From an uncultured Actinomycetes bacterium (GTDB lineage Bacteria; Actinomycetota; Actinomycetes; Nanopelagicales; Nanopelagicaceae): a stretch of DNA of 64,000 bases. The stretch covers positions 103,249 through 167,248 of the forward strand of contig CAIPAI010000057.1 in the NCBI GenBank assembly GCA_903863015.1. Reading direction: 5' to 3'. A program made the translations under genes and the position numbers. The notes under the pieces are model-generated. The model ran no database searches, had not been told where the DNA came from, and worked only from the letters and a program-made list of their open reading frames with translations. Numbering within the stretch: the stretch's first letter is position 1; each line of letters starts with the position of its first letter. Positions 12,001 through 17,603 of this stretch are shown here, one piece after another.

Positions 12001-13660
12001 CACCACCTGCCTCGTTGACGGCCTCATTCCTGGCCTCACCTACATCTTCCGCGTGACTGGTATTAACTCTGCTGGTGCAGGCGCGGCATCACTTTCCACC
12101 GTTACTTTGGTGGCTTATGTAGCACCACCGACACCACCCACACCTTCAACGCCCAGCACGCCCAGCACGCCGAGTGGCGGTGGCGGTACGACTATCGTCT
12201 ACATCCCAGCCCCAGCGCCGACGGTGACCACCCCGGTTGCGGTACCAGTTGCCGCGCTTTCCGCGCCGGAGAATTTGACCGTCACTCCAGGAAATCGCCA
12301 ACTGACGATCTCTTGGTCTTCGGTTAAGGATGCCAAGGGTTATCACATCCAAGTGAGCCTTGATAGCAATACCTGGAAGAAGTTTGCCGATCTTGGCGCT
12401 GATGCCAAGGGCACTATCGTGGCCGGTCTTACAAACGGTGTGACTACATTCGTGCGCATCGTGCCATTCGCCGAAAACGACGGTGCTGGCGCCGTGGTGG
12501 CCGCTGCTCCAGCAACAACACCGGAAGCACCTGCCAAGGTTGTTGTCACGCCTCATGACAAGTCGATCGACGTTGCATGGCAGAAGCCAAATGACGATGG
12601 CGGCTCTATGGTCACTGCTTACCAAATCGAAATCAGCATTGATGGTGGCGTGACTTGGTCTCTGCTACGTCAAGTCGATGATCAAGTCACCGCAACGACC
12701 TTGGACAACTTGCGTAACGGCGCTAGTTATTCGATCCGTATTTCTGCGCTTAATAAGGTGGGCAAGGGCAAGAGCGGATCTGCAAATACGTCCACCGTCA
12801 TTGCGGTCGTTCCAAGCGCACCAATTAAGGCATCCGTCGCTCGTGGTGGAAGTCGTGAGCTCGTAGTGACGTGGCAGAAGCCTACAAACTCCGGTGGAGC
12901 GACAATCACTGGTTATCTCCTCGAGCAGAGTCGTGATGGAGTTATCTACACGAAGGTAGGAGCGCTTTCCTCGAGTGCCACCACTGCAAAGATTTCCGGA
13001 TTACAAAACGGCACCACCTACTTTGTTCGCTTGAGTACGGTGACCGAACTGGGAGCTGGTGGCGCAACTGTCGTCAGCGGCACTCCTGCGACCGTCCCCG
13101 GCGTCATCGCTAAGTCGCCACAGCAAGTGGCTTCCAGCGACGGTCGCGTATTTATTACCTGGAGCGCACCAGTTGATGCTGGCGGCCTCTCGGTGACCGG
13201 TTACCAGGTGGAGCGAGCAGCTTCCGTCAAGGGTCCTTGGTCAATTGCGATTGCGAACTCAGGTAGTGGTCTCACACGCGCAGAAATTACTGGGCTCAAG
13301 ATCGGCGTTGACGCATTCGTACGAGTCAAGGCAATCAATGAAATTGGTGTCGGTGGAACATCTCCGATCATCACAGTCACTGCAGTAACCCCGGCCTCTG
13401 CTCCGCTTAAGGCGTCGATCGTGCGCTCCGGTAAGACAATTTCCCTGAAGTGGAGTGCGCCAAAGAGCGATGGCGGAAGCGATGTCACCGGCTACCAGAT
13501 CGAAACTAGCCGCGACGGTCGTACGTGGACAGTATTGATGAGTGCGCAGAAGCCACCGGCAGTGATAAAGCCACCGAAGAGCGCCACCTTGATTCGCGTA
13601 CGCGCAGTCACCAAGGCTGGCAAGGGTGCACCTTCGGCAGCCTTCCCGATTAATAACTAG
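1..13660 (+). CDS. Giant fibronectin type III repeat protein (5' end outside window)
   Basis: The frame is open from the window edge (codons begin at base 2) and already encodes an Fn3-like strand before the first possible GTG at 71, so the true start lies upstream. More than 4,500 residues are visible. I count about 45 consecutive Fn3-type domains of 90-110 residues, each with an opening P-x-A-P turn, a core Trp in a V/L-x-W strand, a GG-x-I/V-x-x-Y strand and a closing strand like LTNGTxYFFRV. Ser and Thr are very abundant; Lys is rare until the last five domains, which follow a Pro/Ser/Thr/Gly linker at about 12115-12250. The twelve Cys occur only as six intradomain pairs. No transmembrane helix or LPxTG-type signal is visible at the C-terminus. 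Inference: an exported, very long surface or secreted adhesion or matrix protein; export signal and any anchor or enzyme domain would be upstream. Confidence 0.9.
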   Translation, partial: LAGQTAFFRVAAITDGSITGNFIVSSAAPTSTPSAPQSPVASPTSLTQVTVTWAPPTSSGGRALTGYHIEYKLASDTTWVTAIDDTSSLGSSVALLTAYSIAGLATGSTYDIRVAARNGSGAGDLGPTSAKVTTTITAAPGQPQAFVATSGDQQIVLSWSAPVDASSITGYKVEKYNGSSWVTETTTATTVTSYTFGSLANGSNYIFRITTFNNLGSGTPLPISATPFGAPAAPTALAVKQTSGQLLVTWAPPATGTTGGSAVTAYVLEFTDSTTATVETVTVTGTSYSKSTIVGHTYLVRAASQTAPIATASAPSGLTTTSTTTGAYSAQVSPTVAALPTEPTNLQLLASSGALQVTWDTPTSGAPDNYLVDYSTNGSIWTRVATVSYSAARVANINSLTNGVPILVRVAGSVVAGTGPFSVKSATPSTVPGAPSSVTVIRQNAGLFVTWNAPTDNGGARIDTYTVRVVSSSDTSTVLETATVTGEVSSRLMTTRALNTYKVFVTAANANGVGAGSAYVAEVSIPGSISTISKVEISTAGDQVILTWSSAVDATEYLVETRTAASSSWSVGTVVTAPAVTKTLVGLTNGATYYARITGRNLQGSGPSSVVAITPIRLASAPQEVTSQSSSQSTGLVLWKAPADIGGSVITGYVIETSTVTASASTVVQNSSTTIFTLTGLNSPETYTVRIAAITPAGQGPWSDTATLTTVPDALGITISNVVVTYPASNATSISWTDSDITTVSYTVSYTYGLSGSYVDTTTATPAIDLTALTNGTNYFVRISSSNGSTSSPFVITSFTPRTSPLAVNSLTASSNIGALSLSWSAPTDLGGLPLIGYRVALSDSSSGLLSTETITATSKTFNGLSTSESYTVSVTAVTGVNGETPLVGIDSTLTGLQVYARAAALSINTPTPTSGGAIVTWPVPSAASLFNGTNLGYHVEVSTSSSAWSDVATPSISSDGTTATLTLSSLVNATTNFIRVSVLTEAGYGEPAVTAVTPTGTPSKPLGVAITPSDRQAVINWQTPAYTYGSVITGYRLTYTESGTANVSTETVTATTTKTKTGLTNGTTYRVEIVACTLPGADCSSLVGDTSTAVAFTPFTLSESVETLTATSGDARVTLGWNTPRDNGGLPLVSYFVERSENGATWTSVGSTNHVLGTPAYSVVDTGTSGAPIVNGTTYFYRVTPYTNAGQGPARTISARPAGAAGKPTGLGAVASSGQAQITWSSPTVDGGRAITNYTVRISPVVGGSETFTVGSATTSYLLSGVSNGVTYTISVAAFNGALGSYSDTITATPAALAGSVQALTPITGQSSGLVRLEWDTPTVAAGITNYLVEKSLNGSVWSTLTSLSATSAGHYVYEATGLTDGTSYFFRVSALTAAGTGPGAVTSSTPTGPPPAPTGLSVSSDQGAANIAWSAPIYVGVVASYDVEYCDLTAVSSACTTINLGASSTRTSVSVSNGKPYSFRVLARSSTSAGTWSDTVTATSYSPPGALSSLNTVAGNASVALSWNVPDVSALGGMPSPVYVVEYSGNGGASWTLSTSSITGPTSGRVATNITGLTNGTSYLFRVALFNATTSRYGQYLVSAATPARRSDAPTGLTALLPLPAAAGVVNVAWVAPTSTGGFPITGFQIQYVTSSPGTTPPTTGWSVLIGSNNDGSSTTYQATGLSSNYQYTFRTAAITPAGLGDFSLVDDDSTIKPAGFAAAPAAINAVINSSTAVTASWSSVPVGSLGGGTFDWYRVERSANGVDWTLADTTTALSYQFTGLTPGDRLFIRVSAKTSAGVGDAAVTLVTPSAIPSIPVIGGVSANSDGTATVTWTAGASNGSTVTSYLLEQSTDGSTWISAKTTEPLLATSSSSYSANVINLQAATTYRFRVKAVYAAGLTSAATGASGIVQVALSSTPGAPQSLVLTPGDGQIAITWQAPVVDSSTASITGYDIDRSTDGSTWAIVARNVAAGGTLASTISPLANGVRYYIRVTTVSALGSVGNAVKSATPATLPSSAESLTATSVSSTRIDLAWNAPANTGGAEILGYTININDGSGWAPALNGARVVSSPASITGLTPGTSYAFHIHAVNSVGESVQSNEASALTFINATVPQNFRARGGGSGTVILTWDPPVSTNGLAVTSYTVQYSFDGGSWTVGSVSGSTLTKTLTGLVDGHTYFFRVQAITASGNGAVAATIGIPATVADAPTNLTAVVSGDRRVSITWTAPTNTGGTPVTDYQIETSVDAGVRWTIFTKGGAITSPSFVLTALNGGVDYQIRVSAITSAGTGSASLPAMATVLALPAAPAGVVVTSQNLSLKLDWSAPSGLVTSYRVEYSENGSTWTTATTSAGLNATTSAITHTITGLVNSRLYFVRVTGTNAAGMGTGAVTSGIPATTPSAPTSLTASGIINQVLLSWVAPPATAIGTGGAPITGYKIEVNDGGGWKTSIANTGSSSTSAPISTVDGTVALSPSASPSYQFRVSAINSAGAGTASNIVTSLPIAQPGAVASLTATPSSGQVTLNWSASTGSLVGYVVERSTNGTTWTTATTTSPSTLSYLAAGLTNSTTYYFRVSALSNVGAGTPAVISSMPVSTPGAPTSFAAAVVGSTVKLTWVAPVSNGGAAITNYSVESSSNGTTWSATSTQPSGTATSVSLTGISGTLSYRVKAVNSQGSSPASSVVTAQALSAPSPVGVLTLVPLDSSLRVDWSDSSTTTTSYRVEWALASNASLWTAVSPSVPKPVSGSAVTTTISGLTNGIAYMVRVSGENSAGIGASSIGAGTPRAPAAAPANFQVLNDNGDAVLSWTASASGGAPIVGYRIETATAGTWSVAVANTNSSATNYRVTGLAIGTTYSFRVTAITSDSYGSLVGSTSAEVSLTSVAAPTSATTITVTPKNGAVDLAWTTVADALAYRVEYSTNGVTWTNLYASTQLTSISNISGLTNGVNYFFRVTAFNDIGPGPASIASEAPRGPATKPLSIGAVADSNLGVSLSWSVPSSTGGVAIQKYRIGVTPNGGSRTTVDTTDNATNYRVSGLTNGGTYIFDVSALTAQTGEVTYTLGASSDTITAVANLSTSSLVAPASLSLAIAAKTPSVAIRITWTAPVGVTPTRYLVQAGERSTTGTTVWRPVRVSKVDANSSPVGGTDWFITPTSDTSTSTPSTVLGGSVLSIDVIGLYDTSTATTSSAFTIGRSYVFRVIADTGITFDNTTVRGGVSYLKAKTLKSAAPVAGPVIPVKSVNLVTENSDGSVATVALTSVPDAPTSVLANNVGPSKVGVTWTSPLNTGDLPLDGYEVTIVNGGSTETATVTSNSYIYSGIAGVTYTFTVKAINAEGLSVASASASATARAVTAIVPTSVATSLGAADSGRVTLSWSVASESDVTGYTIERSENGVTWTAIGALTVASSGSATSRSFVVGNPAATGAINGNPALISGHAYFFRVAATNSAGVGSYGSASAIPLGTPNAPVVSGVGRDGSAILLWSPPTDPKGRSITGYEVLYPNGSAVSCGTSGLETSCTVSVGQGGAAIVNGTPLTLRVRATFVDVLNIGTPGRGDSSTVTVTPVGVPDAPISGSSVATSRQLVLNWSMTGAPGFSAANAPTGYEIEQLTGGSFNTIATISNATTFTYTVGSLTNGTSYLFRVWAKNDSGRSATALLISGTPVGAPGASGLALAVAPASVTASWTQPTDTGGRLITDYIITATQASVPVDTSACVGTAMTCIIGGLTNGIPVTVTVTAKNEDALLGTPISLTATPVALPLSVSSLDAVSPVSHSITLTWTSGVSGHRVERSLNGVTWTVLAPADTASSPITDSAVPSDGVDLFYRVSGINDAGVGPGTVITAQSKGAASAVQNIQGTQQDRAALISWDLPASTGGLSISGYKVTGEKYEASAWVALAGTQIVCGATTTSYQWTGLTNGTAYHFTVSPFAVIPGHTPGLDCSTWSVTSADFYIGTSSTTGSITPSPVPGAVSGLVGTAGDGKVTLNWDPLPGAAYYVVEAKGSVGPNFATVTCANDTLTTCLVDGLIPGLTYIFRVTGINSAGAGAASLSTVTLVAYVAPPTPPTPSTPSTPSTPSGGGGTTIVYIPAPAPTVTTPVAVPVAALSAPENLTVTPGNRQLTISWSSVKDAKGYHIQVSLDSNTWKKFADLGADAKGTIVAGLTNGVTTFVRIVPFAENDGAGAVVAAAPATTPEAPAKVVVTPHDKSIDVAWQKPNDDGGSMVTAYQIEISIDGGVTWSLLRQVDDQVTATTLDNLRNGASYSIRISALNKVGKGKSGSANTSTVIAVVPSAPIKASVARGGSRELVVTWQKPTNSGGATITGYLLEQSRDGVIYTKVGALSSSATTAKISGLQNGTTYFVRLSTVTELGAGGATVVSGTPATVPGVIAKSPQQVASSDGRVFITWSAPVDAGGLSVTGYQVERAASVKGPWSIAIANSGSGLTRAEITGLKIGVDAFVRVKAINEIGVGGTSPIITVTAVTPASAPLKASIVRSGKTISLKWSAPKSDGGSDVTGYQIETSRDGRTWTVLMSAQKPPAVIKPPKSATLIRVRAVTKAGKGAPSAAFPINN
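12115..12250 (+). repeat. Pro/Ser/Thr-rich interdomain linker with 9-bp tandem units
   Basis: Inside the giant Fn3 gene the regular domain spacing is broken by a low-complexity stretch encoding PPTPP, then TPS repeated, then GGGG and alternating Pro/Ala/Val. The TPS part is written by near-identical 9-bp units (acgcccagc) in tandem. It separates about forty Lys-poor Fn3 domains from five Lys-richer ones, so it probably acts as a flexible hinge or stalk. Confidence 0.75.
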
Positions 13661-13678
13661 AAAAGTAACTTCGTCGCT

Positions 13679-14308
13679 TTAGGAAATTAATCCGCTATCG
13701 CGCGCAGCTTTATAAAGACCGGTTTTAGTGCGCGCTTCAAGTCCGGCGTCGCGATACTTCTCGCGTACACGATCGATATATGACTTCGCGGTGGATGGCG
13801 CGATGTCCATTCGGCGAGCAACCGCATCAAGTTTTAGTCCTGATGCGTAGAGCACTAATGCCCGTTGTTCTTGTTCAGAAAGTGAGATGTTCTGTGATCG
13901 CCGTGCTAGTAAGGCGCCGGCAAGCTCTGGAGATACGAATGAATCGCCTCGCAAAATGGACTCAACTGCGTCGAGGAGCTCACTAGTCTTGGCACGTTTG
14001 GAGACGAACCCATCGGCGCCTGCGATCATCACGGCCTGCACGGTGCTTGGTTCGGCGAGTGCACTCACTACGAGGACTGGAATTTCAAGGGCCGTCAAAA
14101 GTGAAATAACATCCGCAGGCGACCTGCCGTCACCGAGATCTAAATCCACGATCGCAATGGTCGCACTTGTCTCGCGATGGGCAGCAACCGCCGCCAAGAC
14201 ATCAGATCCTTTGTAGACAATCTTTAGATTGGCATAACGCAAAGAGAGCTGAGCGAGAAGAGACTCGAGCACTAAAGGATGATCTTCTAGCAGGATAAAC
14301 GAGGGCAT
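13679..14308 (-). CDS. NarL/LuxR-family response regulator
   Basis: 209 residues, the usual size of this family. The receiver domain (about 1-120) has the acidic pair E8/D9, phospho-acceptor candidate D55 in IVDLDLGD, S82 at the switch position and K104 in VSKRA. The C-terminal LuxR-type helix-turn-helix (about 140-205) contains LSEQEQRALVLYASGL and STAKSYIDRVREKY. The start at 14308 is chosen because AAAGGAGG lies just upstream and the receiver begins right there; the frame is open further upstream but that part has no receiver sequence. It is divergent from the histidine kinase gene 70 bp away and convergent with the giant Fn3 gene (18 bp gap). Inference: partner of the adjacent kinase; target genes unknown, the Fn3 gene being an obvious candidate. 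Confidence 0.88.
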   Translation of the reverse strand: MPSFILLEDHPLVLESLLAQLSLRYANLKIVYKGSDVLAAVAAHRETSATIAIVDLDLGDGRSPADVISLLTALEIPVLVVSALAEPSTVQAVMIAGADGFVSKRAKTSELLDAVESILRGDSFVSPELAGALLARRSQNISLSEQEQRALVLYASGLKLDAVARRMDIAPSTAKSYIDRVREKYRDAGLEARTKTGLYKAARDSGLIS

Positions 14309-14366
14309 GTCGCCTCCTTTCCAGATGCAGTGATAACCAGTCAGCGCTGCTCTTCGAATTGAACGG

Positions 14367-14372
14367 TAGCAT
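14367..14372 (+). promoter_or_regulatory. Leaderless -10 element of the histidine kinase gene
   Basis: TAGCAT lies exactly six bases before the GTG start, matching TANNNT-N6-start. No Shine-Dalgarno sequence is seen upstream of this GTG. No convincing -35 hexamer is present. Confidence 0.5.
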
Positions 14373-14378
14373 TTCAAC

Positions 14379-16661
14379 GTGGATATCAAGCGTTTTTGGG
14401 TGGCGCCGGCTCCTACCTTGGCCCAACGAGTCGAGCAGGTCACCAATCTGGCTTCACAGGTGCTCGTCGGGCTCTCCGTGATTGGTCTACTGTCCATAGC
14501 TATTTGGCGAGGCGATCGGAACCTGGCCATAATTTTTCTTTTTGCACTTGCTCTTGTTCTTCTCTCTTATCTTTTGCTGGGTAGGCGCTTTGCCTTCCTA
14601 CCGGTGCTACTAGCGCTCTGGATCACTTACCTTGCACCTTTGCCAGGTATTGGATCGCCGAAAATTTTCATTCCGGTTACCTTTCTCAGTTTTATGGTGG
14701 CCCTGGTTCCCACCTTCCTTCTAGAGGCGCTTCCAGCGACGGTTGTTTTACTCGGAACAGTGAGTTACGAGGCGTGGGTAGTCCTTAACCCAACTCCCGG
14801 TATGAATCTGGTGGCCTCACTCATCCATGGTTTTCCGATCATTTCGCTTTATCACCTTGCATTAGGCCTGGGCTTCATCGTGACCCGCCGCGAAGCGATC
14901 GCAAACGCACACTTGATCGACGAGCAGGAGAAAGAGTCTCGAGAACTAGACGAACAAGCGGTAATTTTGGACACGATTCGACTAGATCGACAATCGATGC
15001 TGCAACGTCTTCATGAGACCGTGCTGAATACGCTCGGCGTAATTATTCGCAGCACGGATGCCTCTATTCCAGGCATATCCGAGCACTGTGGCGCTGACCT
15101 TGAAGTTCTAGATGAATGGCAGCGAAGCGATTTACCGCACGATATTCAAGAAATTGTGGATGAGGCTATTCAACAAGTTCCCACCGATCGATTTGAAGTG
15201 AAGGTTTTCCCAGGAAAAGTAATCACACTAAGCGATGAGATTTCGCGTCGTATCGGAGCAATTCTTCAGGAATTAGTGGCTAATGCCGTTCGACATTCGC
15301 AAGGAAATCTTATTCAAATCTCATGGCGAGTTATTGAAGAAACAAAAATTGAATTAGTTGTCCGCGATAATGGAATTGGTTTTATTCAAGAGAATTCAGA
15401 ACGGCTTGGTTTGCGAGTTATCGTTCGTGAAAATGTTGACGCCTTGCATGGACAGCTTATATTGAAGTCAGAAGCAGGAATTGGCACCACAGTAACGATT
15501 CGTGTGCGCCTCGAGGCAGACGAGCGAGCAATCGCGCGGGCGCATCCCTCGATTATCGGGACTCCACACAACACATCATTACTTGCTGCCCGAGGAGTTT
15601 TCATATTCCTTCTCGTGGCTGCGCCGCTGCTTGCGCAAGATTCGCATTATCGAAATTGGCTTTTTATACTTCTCGTAACTACAGCACTTTTTCATCTCAC
15701 ATTTGTTACAAAAAGAAATGTGCCCCGTCTCTGGTTACAAATCCTGGGTGTGTTCCTGGCCGAAGGTTCCCTTTGGTGTGCTTGGGCCGGATCAGACACA
15801 TTTGTAAGTGCCAAGCCAACCCAATGGATTGCGAATGTCGCAATCATCTCTGGCTTACTCCTCGCATCCAGTCGCCAAGGCCTTGCTCGTTGGGCTTTGC
15901 TTCTGCTCTCGTTCGTACCGCCCTTCATTCTCTGGAATATCACGAGTGATCCGGAAGTCCAGCAACTCCTCAAATTTCCGCTCCTTGCAGGTTTGATCTG
16001 TACTCCCATTCTCTTCTTGGCAACCGTCCTTGCTCGGCAACAAAGTACCCAAGTTCGCACCAGGGGAGAGACCATTCGATTGGCAGTTTTGGCAGAGGCA
16101 CAACGTGCCAAGTTGGCGATCTCCCGGCTGGAGAGATGGAACTCAGCAGTTCGTAATGCTCGAAAGTTGATGACGGAAGTAAGAGATGGAATTCCGGTAG
16201 ATGACGCTATTCGTCATAGGGCCGAGGTGGCTGACTCGCAACTACGTGCTCACCTGCAGATTGATCCAGATGAAGACGGTTCTTTCGCGCGCTTAGCCCT
16301 TGAACTTTCTGACGCATGCTCACGGCGCGGCAAGGTGCTCCACGTAGTTGTCAATGAAGTCTCTAAGAGCTTCGAACCGATTCCTTACGAAGTAGATAAC
16401 TTCGTGCGAGCGCTGGTGAACGAAATGGATTCTCAAGGGCGTTTAAGAATTATCACTCTAGAAGACCAAGAGATAATGAGTCTTACTTCTTCACTCTCCG
16501 GGGAGAATACGAGTTTGCAGATGTATCAGGATCAGTTGAAAATGTCGGCACTTTCGGAGTGGCTCTATCGCGACACTACGCTCTCCATCGAACTTTTATC
16601 ACAGAGTGAAATTCCGGAAATTTGGATCAATATTTCACGGCCGATCAAGCAAACTTCTTAA
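14379..16661 (+). CDS. Membrane sensor histidine kinase with a second, degenerate kinase-like half
   Basis: 760 residues, long for this class. Residues about 27-170 form roughly six hydrophobic segments. A HisKA_3-like helix follows with H212 in RLHETVLNTLGVI, then an HATPase_c domain: N-box ELVANAVRHS (about 298-307), G1 DNGIGF (330-335) and G2 GIGTT (367-371). A second membrane block (about 405-552) comes next, then a cytoplasmic tail (about 560-760) with a coiled dimerisation-like helix and an ATPase-like layout but no recognisable N, G1 or G2 boxes. This looks like a tandem kinase whose second half has decayed into a sensory or regulatory module. The GTG start is supported by TAGCAT six bases upstream. 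Likely phosphorylates the divergently encoded response regulator. Ligand unknown. Confidence 0.82.
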   Translation: MDIKRFWVAPAPTLAQRVEQVTNLASQVLVGLSVIGLLSIAIWRGDRNLAIIFLFALALVLLSYLLLGRRFAFLPVLLALWITYLAPLPGIGSPKIFIPVTFLSFMVALVPTFLLEALPATVVLLGTVSYEAWVVLNPTPGMNLVASLIHGFPIISLYHLALGLGFIVTRREAIANAHLIDEQEKESRELDEQAVILDTIRLDRQSMLQRLHETVLNTLGVIIRSTDASIPGISEHCGADLEVLDEWQRSDLPHDIQEIVDEAIQQVPTDRFEVKVFPGKVITLSDEISRRIGAILQELVANAVRHSQGNLIQISWRVIEETKIELVVRDNGIGFIQENSERLGLRVIVRENVDALHGQLILKSEAGIGTTVTIRVRLEADERAIARAHPSIIGTPHNTSLLAARGVFIFLLVAAPLLAQDSHYRNWLFILLVTTALFHLTFVTKRNVPRLWLQILGVFLAEGSLWCAWAGSDTFVSAKPTQWIANVAIISGLLLASSRQGLARWALLLLSFVPPFILWNITSDPEVQQLLKFPLLAGLICTPILFLATVLARQQSTQVRTRGETIRLAVLAEAQRAKLAISRLERWNSAVRNARKLMTEVRDGIPVDDAIRHRAEVADSQLRAHLQIDPDEDGSFARLALELSDACSRRGKVLHVVVNEVSKSFEPIPYEVDNFVRALVNEMDSQGRLRIITLEDQEIMSLTSSLSGENTSLQMYQDQLKMSALSEWLYRDTTLSIELLSQSEIPEIWINISRPIKQTS

Positions 16662-16683
16662 GTGAAGAGATCGCTCCAATTGA

Positions 16684-16971
16684 TTAACGCAGAATCCAAT
16701 GCTCGACAGCGGGCGGTTCGGCAAAGAAGGGCGAAATAGCCGCGCGCCAATCTGTAAACCTAGGGGATTCTCTAAACCCGACGGTATGCGCCTCCAAGGT
16801 CTCCCAAGCGATAGCCAGCATCACAACGTCGGGGCGCTCAATGCCACGGTGCACATGAACGTCGATAAATCCCTCTGCGCCACGAACGATGTCGAGCGCG
16901 CGCTTTAATACCTCTTCGAATTCGTCAGCGCGCCCGGGGGACACGGTGATGTAGGCAGTCTCCATGATCAT
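16684..16971 (-). CDS. Small ABM-fold (antibiotic biosynthesis monooxygenase-like) protein
   Basis: 95 residues with the features of the dimeric alpha/beta barrel ABM family: an initial strand AYITVSPGRADEFEEVLKRA, a central GFIDVHVHRGIERPD strand-turn and a WETLEAHTVGFRES helix with a conserved His. Such proteins include haem-degrading and quinol monooxygenases as well as proteins of unknown role; nothing here fixes the substrate. It is convergent with the kinase gene (22 bp) and divergent from mobA (28 bp). ATG at 16971 is preferred over the in-frame ATG at 16965 because TACCAT lies exactly six bases before it and no ribosome binding site is seen. Confidence 0.72.
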   Translation of the reverse strand: MIMETAYITVSPGRADEFEEVLKRALDIVRGAEGFIDVHVHRGIERPDVVMLAIAWETLEAHTVGFRESPRFTDWRAAISPFFAEPPAVEHWILR

Positions 16972-16977
16972 GGGTCG

Positions 16978-16983
16978 ATGGTA
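16978..16983 (-). promoter_or_regulatory. Leaderless -10 element of the ABM-fold gene
   Basis: On the minus strand TACCAT is followed by six bases (CGACCC) and then the ATG at 16971. The opposing mobA -10 begins only 5 bp away, so the two promoters are almost back to back. Confidence 0.45.
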
Positions 16984-16987
16984 ACCG

Positions 16988-16993
16988 TAGACT
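16988..16993 (+). promoter_or_regulatory. Leaderless -10 element of mobA
   Basis: TAGACT is followed by TCTCAC and then the ATG at 17000, placing the expected transcription start on the A of the start codon. There is no Shine-Dalgarno sequence. The same hexamer TAGACT also appears as the -10 candidate for tRNA-Trp and infA. Confidence 0.55.
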
Positions 16994-16999
16994 TCTCAC

Positions 17000-17599
17000 A
17001 TGTCTGAGTTCACCGCCATTTTGCTCACAGGCGGAAGCGCGCGTCGCCTGAGTGGCATCGATAAAGCAACCTTAAAAATTGCGGGGGAGAGTTGCTTTGT
17101 TCGAGTGCTTTCCGCCCTGCAGTCAGCGTCAGCGATTATCGTCGTGGGGCCACCTATTGAAGTGAAAGACGAGCGAATCACTTTTCTGCAAGAAGAACCG
17201 AAAGGCGGGGGACCAGTGGCAGCCCTTGCGGCAGCCCTTGGTCATATCTCTACCGAAAGAGTCGCGGTCGTTTCGGTTGATGTTCCGCTCGTCTCGGGAG
17301 CGGTTGATGAATTAAGAGCGCAGTGGCAGCCGACTGATGTTGCCCTGGTGGCCTCTGACGGCATGCACGAAAGTTATTTAGTCTCAATATTTAATGTCGA
17401 GGCGTTGCGGGCCGCTATCGCTGCGCTTGCCACTGCTGCGAACGCCTCAATGAAATCAGTGCTCGCGTACTTGAATTATCGGCCGGTGATAGTGAGTAAC
17501 CCCGATATGTTGATTGATGTGGACACCCCAGAAGACCTCGCAAGAGTGGAAGCAATCTTGCGGCTCAGATCTTGCGGCTCAGATCAGGAATCGAGGTAG
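17000..17599 (+). CDS. mobA: MobA-like molybdenum cofactor guanylyltransferase
   Basis: 199 residues, normal for MobA. The nucleotide-binding start LLTGGSARRLSGIDK (about 8-22) is the family LxGGxSxRxGxDK motif; a VSVDVPLVSG strand (about 92-101) and DVDTPEDL near the end complete the NTP-transferase fold. MobA couples GMP from GTP to molybdopterin; family members can use other nucleotides or small substrates, and no other cofactor genes are in the window, so the substrate is inferred. A perfect 14-bp tandem duplication (17557-17584) shifts the last codons: without it the frame would end a few residues earlier with SGIEV. The gene downstream starts 4 bp after the stop and probably forms an operon. 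Confidence 0.75.
   Translation: MSEFTAILLTGGSARRLSGIDKATLKIAGESCFVRVLSALQSASAIIVVGPPIEVKDERITFLQEEPKGGGPVAALAAALGHISTERVAVVSVDVPLVSGAVDELRAQWQPTDVALVASDGMHESYLVSIFNVEALRAAIAALATAANASMKSVLAYLNYRPVIVSNPDMLIDVDTPEDLARVEAILRLRSCGSDQESR
17557..17584 (+). repeat. Perfect 14-bp tandem duplication in the mobA 3' end
   Basis: CTTGCGGCTCAGAT occurs at 17557-17570 and again at 17571-17584. Because 14 is not a multiple of three the second copy changes the frame for the final residues of MobA and moves its stop codon next to the following start. Confidence 0.9.
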
Positions 17600-17603
17600 G
17601 GAA

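Noticed and set aside
13600..13660. Possible sortase or membrane anchor at the end of the Fn3 protein
   Set aside because: No LPxTG-like motif, hydrophobic helix or basic tail is present before the stop.
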